Below are positions 25,018-31,595 of a stretch of DNA of 33,307 bases, piece by piece. The stretch's first letter is position 1. The number at the start of each line of letters is the position of its first letter. The stretch is from assembly GCF_000346295.1 (NCBI RefSeq), contig NZ_ANOG01000246.1:1-33307 (forward strand), in the 5' to 3' direction. The notes below the pieces were generated by a model that saw only the letters and a program-made list of their open reading frames with translations, was not told the DNA's origin and searched no databases. The position numbers and the translations under genes are program-made. The DNA comes from Rhodopirellula maiorica SM1. Lineage in GTDB: Bacteria; Planctomycetota; Planctomycetia; Pirellulales; Pirellulaceae.

Positions 25018-26754
25018 TTAATCGACGAAAGCCACTCTCGCTACTTCTTCGAGACTCACTTTGCCTTCCTCGGCTAAACGCATCCCCTCATCGACCAAAA
25101 ACGTCCCGGAGCGTTTCAGATGTTGATTGCGAATCGCTTCAATATCGGCGCCCGCCGAAATGATTTCACGCATTTCGCGGTCGACGCACAACACTTCGTA
25201 CAGCCCGGTACGACCCCGTGAACCGGTGTCGTAACAATTGCGACACCCTTCGCCGCGAACAAACGTACGACGCCGGTCCCCTTTGTATTGAAACGAATCA
25301 AGCATCTCGGGGCTGGGAAAGTAGGTTTCTTTGCAGGTCGGACAAACCATTCGCACCAAACGTTGTGCGATGACGCCTAACAACGCCGCGCCAATTTTGA
25401 ACGGTTCAACGCCCATGTCGCGAAGCCGCGTCACGGCGCTGAAACTATCGTTGGTGTGCAGCGTGCTGAGCACCAAGTGACCGGTCAAAGCGGCTTGGAT
25501 CGCAACTGCGGCCGTTTCCGCATCGCGAATTTCACCGACCATGATCACGTCGGGGTCTTGCCGCAGAATCGCTCGCATCGCTCCGGGGAACGACATTGGT
25601 TTATTGCCGCCCACCGGAACTTGCACGATTTGGTTCAAGTCGTATTCGACCGGATCTTCCACCGTAACGATATTGCGTTCAACCGATTTGATTAATTCGA
25701 GTGCGGAATAAAGTGTCGTCGTTTTGCCGCTGCCGGTCGGTCCGGTCACCAACACCAAACCATGAGGCCGATGCAACATTCCTTTGACGTCGCCCAACAA
25801 TTTCGGAGGAACGCCCAGTTCATCCAAATTGAATGTCACGTTTTGGCGATCGAGAACACGAATCACGACCTTTTCACCGTGATTGGTTGGCAGCGTCGAA
25901 ACCCGCAAATCGATTTCACGGCCTTCGACCGTCAAGTGGATACGGCCATCTTGGGGGATGCGGTGTTCGGCGATGTCGAGTTTCGCCATCACTTTGAGTC
26001 GCGAGATGATCGCCGGGTGAAAGTCGCGGCGAGGTCGTAGCGTTTCACGCAACATGCCATCGACACGGAAACGAACCGACGTGCATCGCCCGCCCGGTTC
26101 GACGTGGATGTCACTCGCTTTTTGACGAACCGCGCTGACAATCATGTAGTTCACTAGATTGATGATCGGGCTGCCGTTGGCCAACGACTGCAGATCAGCA
26201 ATGTCGATATTAAAATGGTCCGCCTCTAAATTAACGGCGTCGGGATCCATGTCCGCTGTGACGGCGTCGACGGCAAAGTCGTTCTCGTAACAACGCGGCA
26301 GCATCCGCTCGATGACCGACCGCAGCGTCAGTACTGGATTGACTTGCAACCCGGTGATGCGTTCGATCTCATCGACGTGCTGAAGATTGTGCGGGTCGAC
26401 CATGGCAACGCTTAGTTTGCCACGCACTTTGAACAAGACGAGCGATTCGAACGCTTCGGCCTTGGCCTTGGGCAACAACTGTACGACGGCCGGATCGACC
26501 ATGCCGTCACGCAGCAGTGCGTATGGCACGCCACGTTGTTGGCTCAGAAAACGCAGCAGCGTGCCTTCATCGATCAAACCGAGTTCTAACAACGTTTCAC
26601 CCAACCGCGCACCTTTGGCGGTATGTTCGGTGAGCGCTGCTTCGAGTTCATCGCGAGTAAGCACCCCGGCGCGGACCAGACGCTCGCCTAATGGCAGCGG
26701 AGTGTCGGCTACATCGGTGTGACTTCGCGTCGCGGAATCGAGGACCATGCTCAT
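25018..26754 (-). CDS. gspE: GspE/PilB assembly ATPase with N-terminal MshEN c-di-GMP-binding motif
   Basis: A 578-residue hexameric ATPase. Walker A is Gly338-Pro-Thr-Gly-Ser-Gly-Lys344-Thr345. The Asp box is around 366, Walker B is VIMVGEIRD (403-411), and the His box is at HTND (433). A zinc site is formed by Cys471, Cys474, Cys504 and Cys507, as in the assembly class of these ATPases. At the N-terminus, residues 21-44 and 50-73 form two 24-residue repeats with a five-residue spacer. The second repeat matches every key MshEN position (Arg1, Leu2, Gly3, Leu6, Gly10, Leu17, Leu21, Gln24). The first has Pro for Arg and His for Gln but keeps the rest. MshEN domains bind cyclic di-GMP. The start overlaps the STAS gene stop (ATGA). 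Confidence 0.96.
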   Translation of the reverse strand: MSMVLDSATRSHTDVADTPLPLGERLVRAGVLTRDELEAALTEHTAKGARLGETLLELGLIDEGTLLRFLSQQRGVPYALLRDGMVDPAVVQLLPKAKAEAFESLVLFKVRGKLSVAMVDPHNLQHVDEIERITGLQVNPVLTLRSVIERMLPRCYENDFAVDAVTADMDPDAVNLEADHFNIDIADLQSLANGSPIINLVNYMIVSAVRQKASDIHVEPGGRCTSVRFRVDGMLRETLRPRRDFHPAIISRLKVMAKLDIAEHRIPQDGRIHLTVEGREIDLRVSTLPTNHGEKVVIRVLDRQNVTFNLDELGVPPKLLGDVKGMLHRPHGLVLVTGPTGSGKTTTLYSALELIKSVERNIVTVEDPVEYDLNQIVQVPVGGNKPMSFPGAMRAILRQDPDVIMVGEIRDAETAAVAIQAALTGHLVLSTLHTNDSFSAVTRLRDMGVEPFKIGAALLGVIAQRLVRMVCPTCKETYFPSPEMLDSFQYKGDRRRTFVRGEGCRNCYDTGSRGRTGLYEVLCVDREMREIISAGADIEAIRNQHLKRSGTFLVDEGMRLAEEGKVSLEEVARVAFVD

Positions 26755-27086
26755 CGCGAGAAGCTCCCGACGGCAGAAACCACGTCATCGGAAATTGCGA
26801 ATTCGCGATCCAGTTCTGTCGCTTGCAAAATCTCACTGCACAACGGATTGAGTGCTGCCAAGTGAATTGCGCCGCCATGTTGCAGGCAGCGGTCTCGCAC
26901 ATCTAACAAAAATTCTAAACCCGCGCTATCGATCAGCGGGATGTTGCGCAAATCAAAGACGATTTTGGGTTGGCCATGCCCAAAGCATTTCTCACAATGA
27001 CCTGCTAATTCGACAGTGTGCTCACGGCTGAAGGGATCGTTTCCCGAGAGCACAAACACACTGCCTTGTTTGGAGCATTCGAACAT
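26751..27086 (-). CDS. STAS domain protein (anti-sigma factor antagonist-like)
   Basis: 111 residues, essentially one STAS domain. KIVFDLRNIPLIDSAGLEFLLDV carries the Asp53-Ser54 pair; this serine is what SpoIIAA-type antagonists have phosphorylated by a partner kinase. I chose the ATG at 27086 because GGAG stands seven bases upstream; a GTG three codons earlier (27095) is also possible. No anti-sigma kinase or PP2C phosphatase is in the window, so the switch partner is unknown. The histidine kinase next door belongs to another family. The ATGA overlap with gspE suggests made-to-ratio expression with the ATPase, but a direct role there is inference. Confidence 0.88.
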   Translation of the reverse strand: MFECSKQGSVFVLSGNDPFSREHTVELAGHCEKCFGHGQPKIVFDLRNIPLIDSAGLEFLLDVRDRCLQHGGAIHLAALNPLCSEILQATELDREFAISDDVVSAVGSFSR

Positions 27087-27100
27087 TCGATTCACTCCAT

Positions 27101-28543
27101 TTAGTTCAGAGGTAGGGTCAGTGTGAAGCGGGATCCGACATTCAGTTCGCTCGAGATGGCGATTTCGCCACCGTGTAGTCGTGCGACTTCTTGCGAAAAC
27201 GCGAGTCCAAGCCCGCTGCCGCTGATCTCTTGAACTCGCGAATCATGGCTGCGGAAGAATTTTTCACAGAGTCGCGGCAACTCTTCCGCCGAGATACCAA
27301 AACCGGTGTCTTCGACTTGCAATCGAATCACGTCGGCATCGGTTTCGACCAACAAACGGACGCTTCCGCCGGTGGGGGTGTATTTGGCGGCGTTACTGAG
27401 CAAATTGACGAGCACTCCGGCGATCTTGTCTTTGTCGATACGTAACTTTGGCAATTTCGCGGGCAGCTTGCTTTCGAACGAGAGCGTTTTTTCTTGCAGT
27501 GAAGGTTGAACCTTTTCGATCACTTCTTCGATCAAACGCTGCATGTCGGTTTCATGTCGTATCACCGAAATCGCGCCCGATTCCATCTGGCTGACGTCCA
27601 GCAGGTCGTCGACAAAGCGGGCCAATCGCGTCGCTTCGGACATCAAAATGTTGTAAAAGCCCTTTTGATGTTCGACATCGATGTCGTCATTGTCGATCAA
27701 CGTTTCCGCGTAGGCTTTGATGTTCGCCAGCGGTGTTCGCAATTCGTGGGTCGCGGTAAAGACAAATTGGTTCCGCATTTCTTCGGCAAGTTTCTGCTGC
27801 GTCACGTCGCGAAGACTCCACAGCGAACTGCCTTGTTCAAATGCATCACCGATCAGCGGAGTGCGGCTCAATCGCCAAACGCCCGCGGATAGTTCATTAC
27901 CGAGCATGAGTTCAAGCATGAAACTGTTTGACTTTTGCTGCAGCTGATCGAGTTCTGCTGCGCTCGCGGCGTTGACAGCGTCAGCGAACCACTGGACGAG
28001 ATCACGGCCAACGACATCGTCGGCCGAGGCAGCGCCGATCATCGCGGCGAATGCGTTGTTGGCAAGCACCACGTTGCCGCTGGGCGAGGTCAATGCGACC
28101 CCCTCGGATAACGCGTTAAATATGCCTTCCCATCGTTTGCCGGCCGAAGCGTCGAGCGTGTCACGAAGTCGTTCTTCGAGTGAGCTGAGCGTTCCCTGTT
28201 CGTTGATTTGTCGTAGCAATTTGTTCCATCCCGTAGCGACGGGAGTGGTTGCGATCAGCGGGACCAGATCAGCCGGAGAATTGCAAACACCAGTCGTGAT
28301 ATGCTGCAATTGGTTTTCGATCGATTCATTGATTTGAACCGATCGGCGCATGATAAAACTGCCCACCAAAAGCAGAAACAGCGGGACTGCGACGGTGATC
28401 GAGATCGATTCAATCAGGGCGCCTCGCCACGCGAGCGTCAACGCGACGCTGACGACTCCCAAAATCGAAGCCAGACCGCACATCAAATATCGGTCAACGA
28501 TTCGGCTGCTTAGCGAAGGGATTGCGTTGGTGATATTATTCAT
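27101..28543 (-). CDS. Membrane-bound PAS histidine kinase
   Basis: 480 residues: two membrane helices (about 20-40 and 45-65) with almost no periplasmic loop between them, then a linker and a PAS domain (about 138-250). The HisKA dimerisation helix carries the phospho-acceptor His266 (ATHELRTPLAN). The HATPase domain has the N box NLLSNAAKYTP, DTGFGIS (G1) and SGSGLGLAFS (G2). The lack of an outside domain suggests that it senses an internal or membrane signal through PAS. It lies 16 bp after the response-regulator gene, its likely partner, and five bases before the STAS gene. Finding it inside a secretion operon is unusual. Confidence 0.94.
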   Translation of the reverse strand: MNNITNAIPSLSSRIVDRYLMCGLASILGVVSVALTLAWRGALIESISITVAVPLFLLLVGSFIMRRSVQINESIENQLQHITTGVCNSPADLVPLIATTPVATGWNKLLRQINEQGTLSSLEERLRDTLDASAGKRWEGIFNALSEGVALTSPSGNVVLANNAFAAMIGAASADDVVGRDLVQWFADAVNAASAAELDQLQQKSNSFMLELMLGNELSAGVWRLSRTPLIGDAFEQGSSLWSLRDVTQQKLAEEMRNQFVFTATHELRTPLANIKAYAETLIDNDDIDVEHQKGFYNILMSEATRLARFVDDLLDVSQMESGAISVIRHETDMQRLIEEVIEKVQPSLQEKTLSFESKLPAKLPKLRIDKDKIAGVLVNLLSNAAKYTPTGGSVRLLVETDADVIRLQVEDTGFGISAEELPRLCEKFFRSHDSRVQEISGSGLGLAFSQEVARLHGGEIAISSELNVGSRFTLTLPLN

Positions 28544-28559
28544 GAATGCGGTTTAGGGT

Positions 28560-28967
28560 TCACGTACACACGGCGTGAGTGTCTTCGCTGGCAGTGAGCA
28601 AGTCGTTGACGACGGCAACAATTTCTCGGACGCTGAAGGGTTTGAGCACGAGTTTGGCGATGTCCCACTGCTCTCGCAGCTGTTCTCGGTCCAATTCCAT
28701 CCCCTTCGCCGAGCACATGATGATGAACATTCCATCGAGTGATCGGTTTTGTCGGATGTAATGACAGAGTTCGGCTCCGTCGACATTGGGCATTTGGTAA
28801 TCGGTGATCAGCAGATCAAACGATTGGCCGTCGATCAAATCCATTGCCTCGGCACCATCAAGGGCAACGGTGACATCAAATCCGGAACGCTCGAGATTGA
28901 ATCGCAGCACATCGCCGAGGACACGATTGTCCTCCGTGATCAAGATCCGTCTTTTGAAATCACTCAT
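28560..28967 (-). CDS. Single-domain (CheY-like) response regulator
   Basis: 135 residues forming one receiver domain. Acidic pocket Glu12-Asp13, phospho-acceptor Asp56 in LLITDYQMPNVDG, switch Ser86 in MCSAKG, and Lys109-Pro110 (LVLKPFS). There is no output domain, so it probably acts by binding another protein or passing phosphate on. The histidine kinase gene follows at once and is the likely donor. It lies between the pseudopilin and kinase genes, behind a strong RNA hairpin. Confidence 0.94.
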   Translation of the reverse strand: MSDFKRRILITEDNRVLGDVLRFNLERSGFDVTVALDGAEAMDLIDGQSFDLLITDYQMPNVDGAELCHYIRQNRSLDGMFIIMCSAKGMELDREQLREQWDIAKLVLKPFSVREIVAVVNDLLTASEDTHAVCT

Positions 28968-28987
28968 TGGATTGGCCTAATAGGAAT

Positions 28988-29024
28988 GATTGCGTTCACC
29001 GAGCCGATGTCGGCGAACGCAATC
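28988..29024 (-). other. Intra-operon RNA hairpin between pseudopilin and response-regulator genes
   Basis: Read on the minus strand: GATTGCGTTCGCCGA, a seven-base loop, TCGGTGAACGCAATC. It is a continuous 15-pair stem including one G-U pair; on the plus strand that pair becomes an A-C mismatch, so the transcript of the operon is the folded form. No U-run follows. Position and strength fit a processing/stability element or partial terminator that keeps pseudopilin mRNA more abundant than the downstream message. The stem ends 20 bases before the next start codon. Confidence 0.6.
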
Positions 29025-29082
29025 GTCACGGAAGGACTTGTAAGTTTGTGTTGGGTTGGGCGATCGCAAGCCGAGGTTGGCA

Positions 29083-29096
29083 GTTCGCATGCGAAC
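29083..29096. other. Perfect 14-bp palindrome at the pseudopilin stop codon
   Basis: GTTCGCATGCGAAC, self-complementary over its full length, directly after the TAG of the pseudopilin gene. It may be a protein-binding site or part of the 3' RNA structure along with the hairpin at 28988-29024. Confidence 0.4.
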
Positions 29097-29504
29097 CTAC
29101 CATTTCGTGATATAGTCCGTATCGTTAACACAAAACTCACCGGTGGCCTCGTCGTAGATCCATCCACCTGCATCGGTAGCGGTTGAAAGCGGTGACGTTC
29201 CTGCCACAACGCCCGCACCGGGATCGGATCCCACCTGTGTCGCGGGGAAGGCACCCTGCAAATATGGTTTCAAGTCGGTGGTCAGGCTGGTGAGTTCGGG
29301 ATACTCGCCCGTTTGAGCCTTATAAAGATCAATGGCATCGCGAATCACCACGAGTGATTGCCGAGTCGCGTTGTCACGTGCGTTACCCGCGGTATCAAAC
29401 ATGCGAGGCGCGGCGACGGCGGCAAGAATGCCCAGAATGAGTACCACGACGACCAATTCAACCAGCGTGAATCCTTTGCGACCCCAACGTCTTTTCTTAA
29501 ACAC
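29097..29504 (-). CDS. gspG: Type II secretion major pseudopilin (GspG-like)
   Basis: 135 residues from a GTG start at 29504, with AGGGG ten bases upstream. A short basic leader (VFKKRRWGRK, read with Met first) ends in Gly, then FTLVELVVVVLILGILAAVAAPRMF: the prepilin peptidase site, Glu at +5 and the hydrophobic assembly helix. The globular part has YKAQTGEYPELTSLTTDLKPYL, the pattern of GspG proteins, and ends with the GGWIYDEATGEFCVN region typical of the C-terminal loop. An open frame to 29768 adds 88 codons without a signal and is rejected. It is the first gene of the operon and the only pseudopilin seen; minor pseudopilins and the prepilin peptidase must be elsewhere. Confidence 0.93.
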   Translation of the reverse strand: MFKKRRWGRKGFTLVELVVVVLILGILAAVAAPRMFDTAGNARDNATRQSLVVIRDAIDLYKAQTGEYPELTSLTTDLKPYLQGAFPATQVGSDPGAGVVAGTSPLSTATDAGGWIYDEATGEFCVNDTDYITKW

Positions 29505-29726
29505 TTTGTATCTACCCCTACGGAAGTACGATTCGTGCCGAGTGACTAAACATTCCCGGCTTACGTAAAAACATAGAACGCAATTAAGGAATGCACGGAA
29601 AGTCAAGAAAATTATTCTCACGTAATTTCCGGGGGGATTCGCAATTTTGCGGGCTAACCTTGGACAGTTACGAGACCTCGCTCGTCTCGTTTGTTCACGC
29701 GATTCCAGTCGAGATGAGTCATTCTG
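29505..29726. promoter_or_regulatory. Divergent control region between gspG operon and HD-GYP gene
   Basis: This 222-bp AT-richer gap must hold the promoters of both the secretion operon and the phosphodiesterase gene. I see an eight-base palindrome TTACGTAA at 29561-29568 and the inverted repeat at 29670-29690. No convincing sigma-70 or sigma-54 promoter can be read by eye. Confidence 0.5.
29670..29690. promoter_or_regulatory. Inverted repeat upstream of the HD-GYP gene
   Basis: ACGAGAC, seven-base spacer CTCGCTC, GTCTCGT: a perfect seven-base inverted repeat 36 bp before the start codon. It could be an operator or a leader hairpin. Confidence 0.35.
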
Positions 29727-31364
29727 ATGTCCGAATACCGTGCCCAGCGTCTGCTCGAAACGAGACATCTACAGCGTCCCCAAGAGGTCGCTGAGATCCT
29801 GCAAAAACATTTCCGCACGCCCTTTCACCTGGTCACCTCACAGGGTTCGGTGCGATTGGGTGTGACACCGCTCGCCGCCGATCAAGTTGAACACACTCAT
29901 CTATCGCTTCCTGATACGCTACAGGTCGATGCGTTGGTGTCTGCCAAAGAGCCCTCGGTGCACGTTATTTCCGCTGATAACGCGATTTTGTCGATTCCGA
30001 TGGGGAATCGATTGAAGCCATTTGCATTGTGCGGAATCATCCGTGAACGTGATGTCAATTTGAGTATTCCGTTGGCAAAGATGATCGTCGAGAATGTTGA
30101 GAAGCAGCAGCAGATTGCATCGCGTGATGCGCAGCTTGAAGAATACGCTTCGCAGGTCACTCGTGACTTCGAAGAACTCAGTTGGCTGCGCTCGCTTGCC
30201 GAACGTCCGGAACTGTGGCATCCGCAGAACGATTTGAAAAATATTGCCAGCGTCATCCTCCCCCCGCTGTGCGATGTTTTGTCCGTGGAAGCAATTTTTC
30301 TGTTCGTGACGGATACGCAAACAGGTGCGGATACGCTGGCGCTTCGTGTCGGGCAGACGAAGGTTCGCGACGAGACGATGATGGAACTGGTGGGCCAGTT
30401 TGCCGATCAGACCGTCGAACAACCGGTGGTTCGCAATTCCAATAGCCTCCATAGGGGGTGGCAGGATCTGGAAGGAATTCGTAGTTGTGCGTTGGTCCCG
30501 ATTGCCAGCAACACACAGCGGTTTGGTTGGTTGGTGATGATCAACAAATTGTCGCCATGCTCCGATGCCGCGGTAGCCGATCTGTCACCGCAACTGCGTG
30601 AATTTGGAACCTTCGAAGCCGGATTGCTCCAGTCCGCTGGGTTGAATTTGGCGGCACACGCCAGCAATCTGGAATCGTTTCGCCAGATCGAAGATCTGGT
30701 GGTCGGGGTGATCCGAGCGATGATCAACTCGATCGATGCGAAAGATGCCTACACTCGCGGTCATAGCGATCGTGTGGCTGCGATGGGCCGAACCCTTGCT
30801 GCGAAGCTGGGGCTCGATCCTCAAGAACAACACAATGTCTATATGGCAGGGTTGCTGCATGACATTGGCAAGATTGGGGTCCCCGACTCGATTCTCGGAA
30901 AACCAAGTCGTCTAAGCGAGGAAGAGTTTGCGATCGTTTCACGCCATCCGGAAATCGGTTGTTCGATTCTGAAACACTTAAAACAGCTCGACTTCGTGCT
31001 TCCAGGCGTGCTGCACCATCACGAGTGTTTTGATGGAAGCGGCTATCCGCATGGATTGGCCGGCCAAGAGATTCCATTGATGGGGCGGATATTGGCTGTG
31101 GCCGACGCGTACGACGCGATGACGAGCACCCGGCCGTATCGAAACGGCATGCCACGAGCCAAAGCCGAAGCCATCCTACTAGCTGGATCGGGTGAGCAAT
31201 GGGACGACCAAATCATCGACGCGTTCATGCAGTGTGCCGATGAGATGTATGGCATTTGCCAAGTCAATCGCCAACATCCCACTCTGCTACTGAGCGATCG
31301 CGGTAGCGGCGATGCAGCCTGGGACGAAATTGATGTCGCGGTGAACTTGTCACTCAGCAAGTAG
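29727..31364 (+). CDS. GAF/HD-GYP cyclic di-GMP phosphodiesterase
   Basis: 545 residues, no signal peptide or membrane helix. Residues 1-115 are of no type I recognise. A helical stretch (about 115-160) leads to a GAF-like domain (about 165-320) and an HD-GYP domain (about 335-510). Catalytic features are YTRGHSDRV, His378-Asp379 in HDIGKIG, SRHPEIG, and His430-His431-His432-Glu433 followed by FDGSGYP (Gly439-Tyr440-Pro441). All residues needed for a metal-dependent c-di-GMP hydrolase appear present. It diverges from gspG and shares its control region. With the MshEN motif of the ATPase, this suggests that it tunes the secretion machine through c-di-GMP. The signal sensed by GAF is unknown. 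Confidence 0.93.
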   Translation: MSEYRAQRLLETRHLQRPQEVAEILQKHFRTPFHLVTSQGSVRLGVTPLAADQVEHTHLSLPDTLQVDALVSAKEPSVHVISADNAILSIPMGNRLKPFALCGIIRERDVNLSIPLAKMIVENVEKQQQIASRDAQLEEYASQVTRDFEELSWLRSLAERPELWHPQNDLKNIASVILPPLCDVLSVEAIFLFVTDTQTGADTLALRVGQTKVRDETMMELVGQFADQTVEQPVVRNSNSLHRGWQDLEGIRSCALVPIASNTQRFGWLVMINKLSPCSDAAVADLSPQLREFGTFEAGLLQSAGLNLAAHASNLESFRQIEDLVVGVIRAMINSIDAKDAYTRGHSDRVAAMGRTLAAKLGLDPQEQHNVYMAGLLHDIGKIGVPDSILGKPSRLSEEEFAIVSRHPEIGCSILKHLKQLDFVLPGVLHHHECFDGSGYPHGLAGQEIPLMGRILAVADAYDAMTSTRPYRNGMPRAKAEAILLAGSGEQWDDQIIDAFMQCADEMYGICQVNRQHPTLLLSDRGSGDAAWDEIDVAVNLSLSK

Positions 31365-31388
31365 CGAAATCCGGATCAAGTCGACGCA

Positions 31389-31553
31389 TTACTTTTTTCG
31401 CCGTAATTTCACGCGGCGGTTTCCGGAACGTCGTTCCATCGACTTGGGCAGTTTTGTCTCGTTTTTACGTCGATTCTCTTTTCGACGTTCGGGATTGTCG
31501 CGTTTCTCGAGAAGATGTAAGAGTTCCTCGGGAATCTCGGGATCGTTGGGCAT
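31389..31553 (-). CDS. Small, highly basic protein of unknown function
   Basis: A 54-residue protein starting MPNDPEIPEELLHLLEKRDN. The N-terminal 20 residues are an acidic amphipathic helix. The rest is dense in Arg and Lys (RRKENRRKNE, then ERRSGNRRVKLRRKK). GGAG stands 11 bases before the ATG. I associate similar short proteins with an ELxHLLEKR start and an ERRSGxxRR motif with planctomycetes, without a known role. It fills the gap between the HD-GYP gene (converging, 24 bases away) and the secretin gene (same strand, 42 bases upstream), so it could be co-transcribed with the secretin. RNA binding or a ribosome-linked role is possible from its charge but is a guess. Confidence 0.65.
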   Translation of the reverse strand: MPNDPEIPEELLHLLEKRDNPERRKENRRKNETKLPKSMERRSGNRRVKLRRKK

Positions 31554-31595
31554 CGTCAGATGATCTCCGCGCTAAGAAGCTATTGGGGATTGCAC

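Noticed and set aside
29505-29600. Sigma-54 promoter before the pseudopilin gene (CGGCACGAATCG region)
   Set aside because: The -12 GC element is missing at the right distance, so the match is only to the -24 half.
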